A DNA stretch of 64,000 bases, from NCBI RefSeq assembly GCF_003201875.1, contig NZ_QJKD01000006.1, positions 62,001-126,000 on the forward strand, given 5' to 3'. The stretch is from Hungatella effluvii (GTDB taxonomy: Bacteria > Bacillota > Clostridia > Lachnospirales > Lachnospiraceae). A model generated the notes under the pieces. The model saw only the letters and a program-made list of their open reading frames with translations. It had not been told where the DNA came from and made no database searches. Below, piece after piece: positions 25,727 to 35,300 of this stretch. The translations under genes and the position numbers were made by a program. Positions within the stretch are counted from its first letter, which is position 1. Each line of letters starts with the position of its first letter.

Positions 25727-27553
25727 ATGAAACGAAACAGAACCGTCAGAAACCAGACTATATCCGCCATTTTTATGGCTCTTGTGGGAACCGTGATTCA
25801 TGCGGGGGCCCAGTCTTATCTTTCATCCTATGATATACCAGAAAATAAACCGGCGCGGCCTGTGGTCACCATACCGCCTGTCGTGCCGGAGGAAACAAAG
25901 CCGGTGGAAACTGTGCCGGAGACGGAGGCGGAAGAAGTATTTTCGCCTTCTCTTGCTGCGCTGAATCTGGCTTATCTCTATCCGGAGGGCGCAGACCGCA
26001 CGGATGCGCAGAACAGTCTGGCGGGGCAGATCCTCCGTGAATTATCTGTAAAAGACTCGGAATGGCTGGCCTCCATCTATGATTTATCTAACCGGAAGCC
26101 GGCAGAAGCCGCTGCAAAGCTGGGACTTCCCGTGGACCGTGTGCGGGGACTCTACAATCCGCTTGATGAATCGCAGACAGAAGACAATCCTGACAGCTGG
26201 CTACTCTCCGAGTGGTCGCGCATCGACATGGTCTTTACTGATGAAAATGGAAACAGAATTATGGCTGATTCCAATATCAAGGAAATCATGGCCATGGCAA
26301 ATACATACTTTTACTACACGGACCCTGAGGACAGCGATGCCTTTCTGAATTACGTGCTGAATCTCTGGGACAAGTCTCACTCGATTCATTATTCCATCGG
26401 AGAGGTGTATTACTGTGACGGCTGTCTGGAGGAGGCGTCCGGTGATACGGAAGCCTCTGAGGCAGCAGGAACCGCCGGTTCGGGAGAGAACACGGAGAAT
26501 GCCTCTGGAGACGGTTTGACGGGCTCTGAGGAGGCGCAGAGCGGAGCGGACGGGACTGCGGCTGCCTCCGCTTCAGATCATTCACAGGCGACGCCGGAAA
26601 CAGCGGAGATTGGGCCGGGAGTGCCGTCTGCTTCAGAGGCAACGGTTTATGGAGCGGAAAACGGGATAGGGAGTGAAATGGCGGAAGCAGCAGAAACCGG
26701 GGAACAAGAGACCAAAGCGGAGATTGGCCCTGGAATTGCACTGATGGAAGCGTCTAAAGCCGCTGAGGCAGAAACGGCAGAGGAAACGAATAAGGAAGAG
26801 GAAACGGACAAGGAAGAAAGAACGCCTCCGGCGAAGTGTCCGGGGCATGTGGACCTTTATATTACTGCGGCTGTTACAGGCGCCTCTTCATCGGAAAAAT
26901 CGCTGTTCTCCATAGCGGAGGGAGTGGCAGCTGCCGAACCGGAAGCTGGTTTTCCCGGCTGGACCGAGGAACATAAAAACGCGGTACGGGAACTGGCCGC
27001 CCAGGACTGGAAGGCTGCCTATGGACTGACGGTTTCGTCCACCTATATTTCGAATCCGCTTTCGCAGTCTGAGACGGAATACTACTTAAGCCTTCTTCCC
27101 GCGGACACCTCTCTGGAACGAAGGCGCCTGATCCGCTACGCCCTGTCTTCTGTGGGAAAAGTCCCGTACTACTGGGGCGGAAAGCCATCGGCGCCGGATT
27201 ACGATGGGAATCATTTTGGCTCCCTGGCTACTGCTGATGAGAAGGGCCGCACGATGAAGGGACTGGACTGCTCGGGATGGATCAGCTGGGTATACTGGTC
27301 GGCGCTGGGAAAGAGGCTTCCGGCGGAGAGCACCGACGGACTTGCCGGCTGCGGCACCGCTGTGGCGAGAGAGGACTTAAAACCGGGAGATATTATTGTC
27401 CGGCTGGGCGACGAGGGGCATGTCGTCATGTTCCTGGCCTGGGAATCGGAGGATCGGATGAAGGTGGTGCACGAGTCCAGCGGAAGCGTAAATAATGTGA
27501 CAGTCAGTACCATGCAGGCCAGCTGGCCCTATTATAGAAAGCTGATTGACTGA
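25727..27553 (+). CDS. Secreted NlpC/P60 cell-wall hydrolase with long low-complexity linker
   Basis: The 608-residue protein has an N-terminal hydrophobic segment (about residues 10-30, probable signal peptide), a Pro/Glu/Thr-rich spacer and a helical region. An acidic Ala/Glu/Thr/Gly-rich stretch follows at about 235-370. The C-terminal NlpC/P60 domain (about 465-608) has the catalytic Cys in MKGLDCSGWISW and His in DEGHVVMFLA. It probably cleaves peptidoglycan stem peptides. The linker contains two EIGPG motifs that recur in the next gene's product. An LCP gene follows about 100 bases later, consistent with an envelope locus. Confidence 0.85.
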   Translation: MKRNRTVRNQTISAIFMALVGTVIHAGAQSYLSSYDIPENKPARPVVTIPPVVPEETKPVETVPETEAEEVFSPSLAALNLAYLYPEGADRTDAQNSLAGQILRELSVKDSEWLASIYDLSNRKPAEAAAKLGLPVDRVRGLYNPLDESQTEDNPDSWLLSEWSRIDMVFTDENGNRIMADSNIKEIMAMANTYFYYTDPEDSDAFLNYVLNLWDKSHSIHYSIGEVYYCDGCLEEASGDTEASEAAGTAGSGENTENASGDGLTGSEEAQSGADGTAAASASDHSQATPETAEIGPGVPSASEATVYGAENGIGSEMAEAAETGEQETKAEIGPGIALMEASKAAEAETAEETNKEEETDKEERTPPAKCPGHVDLYITAAVTGASSSEKSLFSIAEGVAAAEPEAGFPGWTEEHKNAVRELAAQDWKAAYGLTVSSTYISNPLSQSETEYYLSLLPADTSLERRRLIRYALSSVGKVPYYWGGKPSAPDYDGNHFGSLATADEKGRTMKGLDCSGWISWVYWSALGKRLPAESTDGLAGCGTAVAREDLKPGDIIVRLGDEGHVVMFLAWESEDRMKVVHESSGSVNNVTVSTMQASWPYYRKLID

Positions 27554-27650
27554 GAAATGTAAGAGAAAAGCAAGAAACAGTAAGATTGTTTCTGGTAGAA
27601 TAAGTAAGGTTTGCCAAAGTAAATCACAGGAAAGGACTGAATAACCTGTT

Positions 27651-29207
27651 ATGGATTATGAGGATGAATTAGACCGTATGCGTGCACAGAAGAGGCGCAG
27701 CAGCGGTGCAAAAAGAAAGGTGGACAACTTAAGCGGCCGTGCATATTATGAGAACGGTGACGGAAGAAAACGGGGAGTGGAATATGCGGGACGCCCGGAT
27801 GTGCACCAGAGACTGCGGGAGGAACGGATCCGCAAGAAGAAAAAGAAGAAACGGCTGCTGATGATCGAACTGGCCGTTTTGGCCATATTGGCGGTGAGCG
27901 CATTTTTGATTTTTGGAAAGGGAACGAATCAGAAGGGATACTGGACAATTGCAATATTCGGTGTGGATTCCCGCGATGGAAAACTGGAAAAAGGCGCGCT
28001 GTCCGACGTTGAGATGATCTGCAACATTGATAAGGCCACGGGGGAGATCAAGCTGGTGTCCGTATTCCGTGATACATATTTAAAAATTAACAGCGAAGGA
28101 ACGTATCATAAGATCAATGAGGCCTATTTTAAGGGCGGCCATAAGCAGGCAGTAGAGGCGCTGAACGAAAACCTGGATTTAAAGATCGATGATTACGCCA
28201 CATTTAACTGGAAGGCGGTAGCGGAGGCCATCAATATCCTGGGCGGCGTGGATATTGAGATTACAGATGCGGAATTTTCTTATATAAACGGTTTTATCAC
28301 TGAGACGGTTAATTCCACCGGGATCGGCTCCTACCAGCTGAAGAGCGCGGGTATGAATCATCTGGACGGAGTGCAGGCGGTGGCGTACGCCAGACTGCGT
28401 CTGATGGATACTGATTTTAACAGAACGGAACGTCAGAGAAAGGTTGTGACCCTCGCGCTGGAAAAGGCAAAACAGGCTGATTTTGGTACGTTAAAGACAC
28501 TGGTATCCACGGTATTCCCTCAGATTTCAACGAGCATTGGGATCGATGATTTATTTACGATTGCCAAGGGGATCACAAAGTACCATATTGGCGAGACTGC
28601 CGGTTTCCCATTTTCCAGGACAACCATGAGAATCGGGAAGATGGACTGCGTCATTGCGACAACACTGGAGAGCAACGTCATTCAGCTTCATCAGTTCCTG
28701 TATAATGTTGAAAATTACTCTCCGTCTTCCACGGTGAAATCCATCAGTGCGAAAATATCGGAGGAGAGCGGAATCAGCGAACCGGGAAAGAACGCTCCCA
28801 CAGGCGGCGGCTCTACGAAAAAGAATTCGGGGGCAGCTTCTGCGCCCAAAGAGACGGCTCCGCCTGAGACGGAAAGTGTGACAGAGGCGAGCGTGGAAGA
28901 GACCATGGAAACCACGGAGGAGACCGAAGCCGAGACAACGGAGGAGGAAACCACCGAGGCTGAGACCAATGGTGACGGAAGCCTCATCGGTCCGGGCGCC
29001 GGCCTTGACAGTGCGGTGAAAGAACCGGAGGAGACGAAGGGAACGAAAGAGACCAAGGAAGAAACTAAGTCAGAGACGAAGGCCTCTGAGCCGGCTGCGC
29101 CTGAGACGACGAAGGCTCCGGAGACACCAGCCCCCTCAGCGCCTGGTGATAAAGGTCCGGCAGGAGGTTCTTCGGGGGGCCCGGGAGAAGTGGGACCTGG
29201 GGTCTGA
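27651..29207 (+). CDS. LytR-CpsA-Psr (LCP) family cell-wall glycopolymer ligase
   Basis: The 518-residue protein has a basic cytoplasmic N-terminus, one membrane helix at about 68-88, and an LCP domain (IFGVDSRDGKLEKGALSDVEMI, VSVFRDTYLKI, GGVDIEITDAE, LDGVQAVAYARLR, NRTERQRKVV) with the conserved Asp and Arg residues. LCP enzymes transfer lipid-linked glycopolymers to peptidoglycan. The last 140 residues are Glu/Thr/Pro-rich, and the protein ends exactly at EVGPGV; LIGPG occurs earlier in the tail. The ribosome binding site is poor (AAAGGA about 15 bases away), so the start is uncertain. Confidence 0.9.
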   Translation: MDYEDELDRMRAQKRRSSGAKRKVDNLSGRAYYENGDGRKRGVEYAGRPDVHQRLREERIRKKKKKKRLLMIELAVLAILAVSAFLIFGKGTNQKGYWTIAIFGVDSRDGKLEKGALSDVEMICNIDKATGEIKLVSVFRDTYLKINSEGTYHKINEAYFKGGHKQAVEALNENLDLKIDDYATFNWKAVAEAINILGGVDIEITDAEFSYINGFITETVNSTGIGSYQLKSAGMNHLDGVQAVAYARLRLMDTDFNRTERQRKVVTLALEKAKQADFGTLKTLVSTVFPQISTSIGIDDLFTIAKGITKYHIGETAGFPFSRTTMRIGKMDCVIATTLESNVIQLHQFLYNVENYSPSSTVKSISAKISEESGISEPGKNAPTGGGSTKKNSGAASAPKETAPPETESVTEASVEETMETTEETEAETTEEETTEAETNGDGSLIGPGAGLDSAVKEPEETKGTKETKEETKSETKASEPAAPETTKAPETPAPSAPGDKGPAGGSSGGPGEVGPGV

Positions 29208-29253
29208 TGCAGTAACAGGAATAAGTGAAAAATAGCAGTATGAAATATAATTA

Positions 29254-29304
29254 CAGCCGATAGGTTGACATAAAAATATTATGTTGACCTGTCGGCTGCT
29301 TTTT
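29254..29304 (+). terminator. Terminator after the LCP gene
   Basis: CAGCCGATAGGTTGACATAA (29254-29273) pairs with 29279-29298 over 20 positions with three G-U pairs, a short AAATA loop, then CTTTTT. Confidence 0.9.
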
Positions 29305-29419
29305 ATTGACATGAAAAACGAAAACTTTAAGAAAACTTAAGTCTTTCTCTTCCTTGATCTTTAGAATCCGGGTGTACGATTAAGTAAAAGAAGAGAATGA
29401 AAATGGATTGGAGGGTATT

Positions 29420-30298
29420 ATGAAGAAAATCATCTGGATTTTGGGCGCAATGTTCGCGGCATTGCTGCTGATGGCCTGCAACGGCCTGTCGTTCAGCGGC
29501 AGCAGAATGGGGAATGGCAGCCAGCTTATTATGAAGTACAGCGTATTTAATACCACGGATTCCCAGTACTTTGAGATGGACCAGGGGGATGTGATCGACG
29601 CCGATATCGTGAGTGATTCAGGAAAGCTGTCGGTAATCATTCAAAGTGAAGACGGGGAAACGGTATATGAAAACGAAGACGTACCGACAGGCGCATTCCA
29701 GATCGAGATCAAGAAGAAGGGGATATATAAGATCAAAGTAACCGGAAAGAAGGCGAAAGGCAGCTTAAGCTTCATAAAGAGCACGGAACAGGATACCCTG
29801 GAAGCCAATCTGGCAGCGCTGAGCAATTCTTATTATGAGGGGCAGTCTTCACGGGCCTGTCAGATGCTGCAAAAATCCATCTTCAAAAAATTGCTGTTAA
29901 ACGGATGGCTCGATGAGATAAGCGGCATGGAAAACGCCAGGTGGAATTACGATACCTTTACGAAATATACGGTTTTAGACCGTGACCTGGTTCCGGATGA
30001 GGACCAGGGGGAACTGTACTGCTGTACATTTTCCGCCGACAACGACAAATATGGTTACATCGTGATATCATATAGCGGCGACGGCCTGTCAAAAATTCGC
30101 GCGGTTGAAACTCCATACCTCTATGATTTCCTGGCTGAACGGGATCAGATTAAGAAGGAACTGGAGACGTCCGGAGTGGATTTATCAACAGCCTCTGCTC
30201 GGAGAGCGCAAGCATTGGGAGAGGACGGCAGCGATCCGGCAGAAGGAATTTACTTTACCGACAGCAAAGGAAACCACTATTTTTACAGCTTTTCATAG
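29420..30298 (+). CDS. Lipoprotein of unknown function
   Basis: The 292-residue protein begins with a signal peptide ending in the lipobox LMAC (Cys about 20). I start it at ATG 29420 behind GGAGGG rather than at TTG 29408. The mature part opens with a beta-rich segment (about residues 35-115: SQYFEMDQGDVIDADIVSDS), followed by a helical region and a C-terminal beta segment. I do not recognise a named domain. It lies after the LCP gene but is separated from it by a strong terminator. Confidence 0.7.
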   Translation: MKKIIWILGAMFAALLLMACNGLSFSGSRMGNGSQLIMKYSVFNTTDSQYFEMDQGDVIDADIVSDSGKLSVIIQSEDGETVYENEDVPTGAFQIEIKKKGIYKIKVTGKKAKGSLSFIKSTEQDTLEANLAALSNSYYEGQSSRACQMLQKSIFKKLLLNGWLDEISGMENARWNYDTFTKYTVLDRDLVPDEDQGELYCCTFSADNDKYGYIVISYSGDGLSKIRAVETPYLYDFLAERDQIKKELETSGVDLSTASARRAQALGEDGSDPAEGIYFTDSKGNHYFYSFS

Positions 30299-30566
30299 TA
30301 TATGTAAGTGGGAAATAGAAAACGAAGACTGTGCAGCAGGCTGATTTTAGACAAAAATATATGCCATTCTGGAATTTGGGGAGTGTCCATGAATGGCATG
30401 TAAAAGAAGAGCTGAATGTAGTATAACACAAAAAGTTACAAAAGTCATGTTAAAAATGCATTAATTAACAAAAATGTAACCAAAACCGCTAATTATATAG
30501 CAAAAATATAACTGTATGGCAGGAATATGGACCGAAAAATTCATATTTCTGCCCTTTACAATGTAC
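30299..30566. other. AT-rich intergenic stretch with two hairpins
   Basis: No gene is visible in this stretch. ATGCCATTC-TGGA (30361-30373) pairs with TCCA-T-GAATGGCAT (30386-30399). GGCAGGAATATG (30518-30529) pairs with CATATTTCTGCC (30542-30553) with one G-U. The second may be a weak terminator for the lipoprotein gene (CTTTAC follows). The first lacks a U-tract on this strand. Confidence 0.5.
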
Positions 30567-30595
30567 TTGACAAATGGATGGGGCTGCGTTAAGAT
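30567..30595 (+). promoter_or_regulatory. Predicted sigma-A promoter for the NADAR/NrtR-like operon
   Basis: A perfect TTGACA at 30567-30572 and TAAGAT at 30590-30595 are separated by 17 bases. The leader to the NADAR start is about 80 bases and contains AT-rich direct repeats of TAATAA type. Confidence 0.75.
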
Positions 30596-30681
30596 TAGTT
30601 TGAAGATTGATAGTAACAAAATAATAATATCTAATTGATAATAACTAAAAGAAAATAAGAGAGACGGAGAAAGGGGACGCC

Positions 30682-31260
30682 ATGAGAAACGGAATCTACG
30701 ATCTGGACACTTTAAGAAAGGCCTATAACAGAGGCGATCATTTTAAATATCTATTTTTCTGGGGACACACGCCACCTGCGGACGGACGCATCAACGAGTC
30801 GTGCTTCAGCCAGTGGTGGATGTGCCGGTTTGCGGTTGATGGTACGGAATATACGTGTGCGGAGCAGTTTATGATGGCGGAAAAGGCCAGGATGTTTGGT
30901 GACGGGGAGATGCTCTCCATGATTCTTAAGGCAAAGCATCCGAAGGAGATGAAAGCGTACGGGCGTGCCGTCAGGAATTTCGATAAGGATAAGTGGGACG
31001 GCGCCTGCTATGAGATCGTTAAGCGGGGGAATCTGGCGAAGTTTTCCCAGAATCCGGAGTTGTGGGATTATTTGAAGACCACGAAATCGCGAATCCTGGT
31101 GGAAGCGAGTCCGAGAGACCGGATCTGGGGCATCGGTATGGGAAAAAGTAATCCCGATGCGGAATGTCCTGTGAAGTGGCGGGGCACGAATTTCCTGGGC
31201 TTTGCCCTGACGGAGGTCCGCGACCTTCTCCTGGAAAGGGAAGAGGGGGAAAACGGATGA
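30682..31260 (+). CDS. NADAR (YbiA-like) family N-glycosidase
   Basis: The 192-residue protein matches the NADAR superfamily: FWGHTPPADGRINESCFSQWW, CAEQFMMAEKARMFGD, the RGNLAKFSQNPELWDYL block and ASPRDRIWGIG. Family members cleave N-glycosidic bonds in riboflavin intermediates or remove ADP-ribose from guanine bases. The next gene starts inside its stop codon and is an NrtR-type Nudix regulator, which supports a link to NAD or ADP-ribose metabolism. No DarT-like toxin gene is adjacent. AGAAAGGGGACGCC precedes the ATG. Confidence 0.88.
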   Translation: MRNGIYDLDTLRKAYNRGDHFKYLFFWGHTPPADGRINESCFSQWWMCRFAVDGTEYTCAEQFMMAEKARMFGDGEMLSMILKAKHPKEMKAYGRAVRNFDKDKWDGACYEIVKRGNLAKFSQNPELWDYLKTTKSRILVEASPRDRIWGIGMGKSNPDAECPVKWRGTNFLGFALTEVRDLLLEREEGENG

Positions 31261-32171
31261 AGAAGGAGCTGCGTGACCGGAACGGGCTGACAGAGGCTGA
31301 GTATCTGAGCAGTTACGAACCGGGCGATTACGTGCGGCCGTCTGTTGCGGCCGACATGGTTATCTTTACCGTCATGGAGACGGAGGAGGAGAATTACAGG
31401 AAGCTTCCGGAAAAGGAGCTGGAAGTGCTGCTGATTCAGAGAGGCGTCCACCCTTATCTGGGCTGCTGGGCGCTTCCCGGCGGCTTTGTGCGGCCTGATG
31501 AGACGACGGAGGCGGCGGCCAAGCGGGAGCTGAAGGAGGAGACAGGAGTTGACCACGTCTATCTGGAGCAGCTTTATACCTTCAGCGAGCCGGAGAGAGA
31601 CCCGCGTACATGGGTTATGAGCTGTTCCTACATGGCGCTCATCGACTCTTCCAAGGTCTGGGTAAGTGCCGGGGACGATGCGGATCAGGCGGTCTGGTTC
31701 CGTACTTCCTTCCGCTTAATGGATGAACACATCGAGTACAGAAAGAACATGACCTACGACGGCATGAAGACGATACGCACAAAACGGTATGAACTGGAAT
31801 TAAGCCATGAGGACGTGGTGCTGCGTTCCATGATAGAAAAAAAGATTGTAAAAACAGAACACGAAACAGTTACGGAATACAGAATTCTGGAAAATGACGG
31901 GCTGGCCTTCGACCATGCGAAGATCATTGCCTATGCGCTGGAACGGCTGAAGGGAAAGGTGGAGTATACGGATCTCGCCCTCCATATGATGCCGAAGGAG
32001 TTTACACTGACCCAGCTGCAGCAGGTGTATGAGGTTATCCTGGGGAAAACGCTGTTAAAGGCGGCGTTCAGGCGTAAGATTGCCCATCTGGTGGAGGAAA
32101 CCGATTCCTTCACGGAGAATGAGGGCCACCGTCCCTCCAGACTGTTCCGCAGAAAATTGGAGGAAGAATAA
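31257..32171 (+). CDS. Nudix hydrolase with C-terminal winged helix, NrtR-like
   Basis: The 304-residue protein starts at 31257, overlapping the NADAR stop (ATGA) behind GAAGAGGGGG. The open frame upstream of this is not part of the gene. The Nudix domain (about residues 20-170) has an intact Nudix box (GGFVRPDETTEAAAKRELKEE, continuing TGV). The C-terminal part (FAFDHAKI-like, about 200-300) contains the LTQLQQVYEVILG and KAAFRRKIAHLV helices typical of NrtR regulators. NrtR represses NAD biosynthesis genes and is released by ADP-ribose. An intact box suggests catalysis may be retained. Confidence 0.88.
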   Translation: MKKELRDRNGLTEAEYLSSYEPGDYVRPSVAADMVIFTVMETEEENYRKLPEKELEVLLIQRGVHPYLGCWALPGGFVRPDETTEAAAKRELKEETGVDHVYLEQLYTFSEPERDPRTWVMSCSYMALIDSSKVWVSAGDDADQAVWFRTSFRLMDEHIEYRKNMTYDGMKTIRTKRYELELSHEDVVLRSMIEKKIVKTEHETVTEYRILENDGLAFDHAKIIAYALERLKGKVEYTDLALHMMPKEFTLTQLQQVYEVILGKTLLKAAFRRKIAHLVEETDSFTENEGHRPSRLFRRKLEEE

Positions 32172-32182
32172 TGGGTGGATAT

Positions 32183-32222
32183 GGGAGAAATACTGGCCGT
32201 CAGGCTGGTTTTCTCCCTTTTA
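32183..32222 (+). terminator. Terminator after the NrtR-like gene
   Basis: GGGAGAAA (32183-32190) pairs with TTTCTCCC (32210-32217), followed by TTTTT. Confidence 0.8.
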
Positions 32223-32253
32223 ATATGAGCATTTAATGGGAAGCCAAATGAAT

Positions 32254-32282
32254 TGCATATTATGGGGTTCTATGCTAGAATT
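32254..32282 (+). promoter_or_regulatory. Promoter of the hybrid kinase locus
   Basis: TTGCAT (32254-32259) and TAGAAT (32277-32282) are 17 bases apart, with TGC just before the -10 (extended -10). Downstream, GCCAAA and TTTGGC around 32293-32313 form a small hairpin in the leader. Confidence 0.72.
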
Positions 32283-32350
32283 GTTACAAATGGCCAAAAT
32301 TGCTAACCTTTGGCATACAGGGAAGACACCTGCAGGAGGGGTAAAGGAAG

Positions 32351-35300
32351 ATGAACGAACAGATAACAGCCAGGGAATGCGTGAAAGCGTTTTGTTACGC
32401 CTGGTTTGAACGACGGAGTATGGAGGAGACCCTTGCTTTTTTAGCTGATGACGTTATGTTTATCGGTACCGGAGAGGGAGAAGCCGCCCATGGAAAGAGG
32501 GCGATGGCCGATTATATTACTCAGGACCTCCGGGAGATACCGGAACCGTTTGCGGTTGGAGTCACGATCGTTCATGAACAACAGATCGAAGCGGATATCT
32601 GTAATTTCTCCATCGGACTGACGTTAAAAAACACCTTATATTCCTGGCGGCTGCGCGGCTTCTTTCTTTTGATGCGGGAACACGGCACATGGCTGGTTAA
32701 AAGCCTTCATTTTGCGGAGCCGAGTGACAAGCAGGGGGATGAGGAGCACTATCCGCAGACTCTTGTCATGGAGAATATTGCCAGACAGCGTCAGAAGCTG
32801 CTGGATGACTCTCTTCCTGGCGGAATGATGGGCGGATACATAGAGGAAGGTTTTCCTTTTTACTTTATCAACCGGCGGATGCTGGACTACCTGGGCTATG
32901 AGAATGAAGATGCCTTTATCCGGGATATTGACGGAATGATAACAAACTGCATGCATCCGGCGGACCGGGAGATGGTGGATCTTGAAGTGGCCCGCCAGAT
33001 GGAGGAATCGGGGGAATATGTGACCGAGTACCGGATGAAGAAGCAGGACGGCTCCTATATCTGGGTACATGACCAGGGGCGCGAGGTGACGGCGGAAGAC
33101 GGCAGGCCTGCAATCATGTCGGTCTGTGTTGATGTCACCGCTCAGAAGCAGGCCAGGGAAGAGGTGCTGAATCTTTATAACAATATTCCGGGCGCTGTAT
33201 TCCGTTGTCGGTTTGATGCGGAATTTTCCGTGATTGACGCCAACGATGGCCTGTTCGAATTTCTGGGTTATACGAGGGAAGAATTTGCCGCTATGGGGAA
33301 TAACATGGCCTCCGTCATTTATCCGGCTGACCTGGAGGTTATGGCGGACCGCCTGAATAAACAGCTGATCTTTGGCAATACGATTCACAATGAGAACCGT
33401 CTGATCTGCAAGGATGGAACTGTTAAATGGATATCTATCAAGGCACAGCTGCTGAAGGAATCGGGCAGCGAACAGTTCTTTTACTGCGTTTTCGTGGATA
33501 TAACGGAGGAAAAGCTTCTGCAGGATCGTATGCGGGAGCTGTATGAGAAAGAACTGACTTATTTTGCAGAGATGTCTTCCGCTGACGGCAGTATCCAGGG
33601 GCGCATGAATGTCACTCAAAACCGGGTGGAGAGCTATCTGTCCACTTCGGATATTTATCTCACGGATACGGACAACTCCTATGATGAGACGATCGAGAGT
33701 CTGGCCTCCTGTGCCGTGGACGCCGCATATGGGGAAGAGATCCGCTGGGCGCTGCGTCGGGAGAAGCTGCTGGAAGACTATGCAGCCGGAAGGACGGATT
33801 ATCGTTACGAGTTTCTGTGCAGATATAACGGAGGCGCATTCTGGGGCAGCATGAATTTTAAGTCCTGCCTAAACCCGGAGACAGGCGATATTATACTCTT
33901 CTTCTATGTCCTGGACGTTACGGAGCAGAAACTGACGGAGCGTCTGCTCAAAAGAATTGCAGAACTGGATTATGACAGCATTACGGATGTAGATATCCGG
34001 CGGGATACGTATCAGCAGGTTTCCTTCAACACTTCAGAGAAGAATCTGATTCCGTGGCAGGGGGAATTTCAGAAGGAGACTACCAAGATTGCGGAACAGT
34101 TTATGGACAAGGCAGCCAAAGAAGAGTACTTAAGACGGCTGGACAGCGAATATATGAAGGAGATGTTAAAGGATCAGAACACATACTCCTTTGTGGCGGA
34201 GATGCGGGATGAGTACGGCAACGTGCGGGTCAAACGGTTTAAAGTGTTTTATATAAGCAGAGAATTGGGGCGGATCTGCATCGTGCGCACCGATGTGACC
34301 GATATCGTGCGGGGTGAGCAGCGTCAGAAGGAAGAACTGGCGGCTGCACTGGCCGCAGCGGAGCAGGCTAACGCGGCCAAGAGCGATTTCCTCTCCAGGA
34401 TGAGCCATGAGATCAGGACGCCCATGAACGCCATTATCGGCATGAGCACCATTGCGGCCAAATCCATCGGGGACGACGATCAGGTAGCCGACTGCATCTC
34501 CAAAATCGGGATTTCCTCCCGCTTTCTGCTGTCGCTGATCAATGATATTCTGGACATGAGCCGGATCGAAAGCGGAAAGATGCTGCTGAAGAATGAGAAA
34601 ATTCCCATGGAAGAATTCCTATGCGGAATTAATTCCATCTGTTATCCACAGGCAGCCTCGAAAGAGGTTGACTACGAATGTATTGTGGACCCGGTTCTGG
34701 ACGATTATTACATCGGCGATGCCATGAAGCTGCAGCAGGTTCTGATCAACATCTTGAATAATGCGATCAAATTTACCGGCGTGAGCGGGAAAGTCACCCT
34801 TTCGGCGTCTCAGCGGAGCAAGATGAAGAATGATGCCGTCCTGCGCTTTATCATCAACGATACAGGTATCGGTATGAGTGAGGAGTTCCTGCCCCACATC
34901 TTTGAGCCGTTTACCCAGGAATCTATCGGCACTACTGCCTTATATGGAGGTACGGGCCTGGGGATGGCGATCTCCAAGAGCATTGTGGATATGATGGATG
35001 GCAAGATTACGGTACGTTCCATCAAAGGAATCGGCACAGAGTTTACTGTGGATGTGAAACTGGGTATTACGGAAGAGGAGAAGCTGCGCCATAACCAGAA
35101 GAAGCAGAATTTTAATTTCTCACACTTGAAGACGTTGGTTGTGGATGACGATGTGGCCGTCTGTGAGAGCGCTGTTGTGACGCTTCATGAGATGGGAATC
35201 AAGGCGGAATGGGTGGACAGCGGGCGCAAGGCCGTGGACAGAATCAGAGAATGCTGGGGCCGGGGCGCCTATTACGATATGGTACTGATCGACTGGAAGA

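Noticed and set aside
32636..33619. 327-codon open frame on the minus strand inside the first hybrid kinase
   Set aside because: It is antisense to conserved PAS sequence, and there is no ribosome binding site or promoter.
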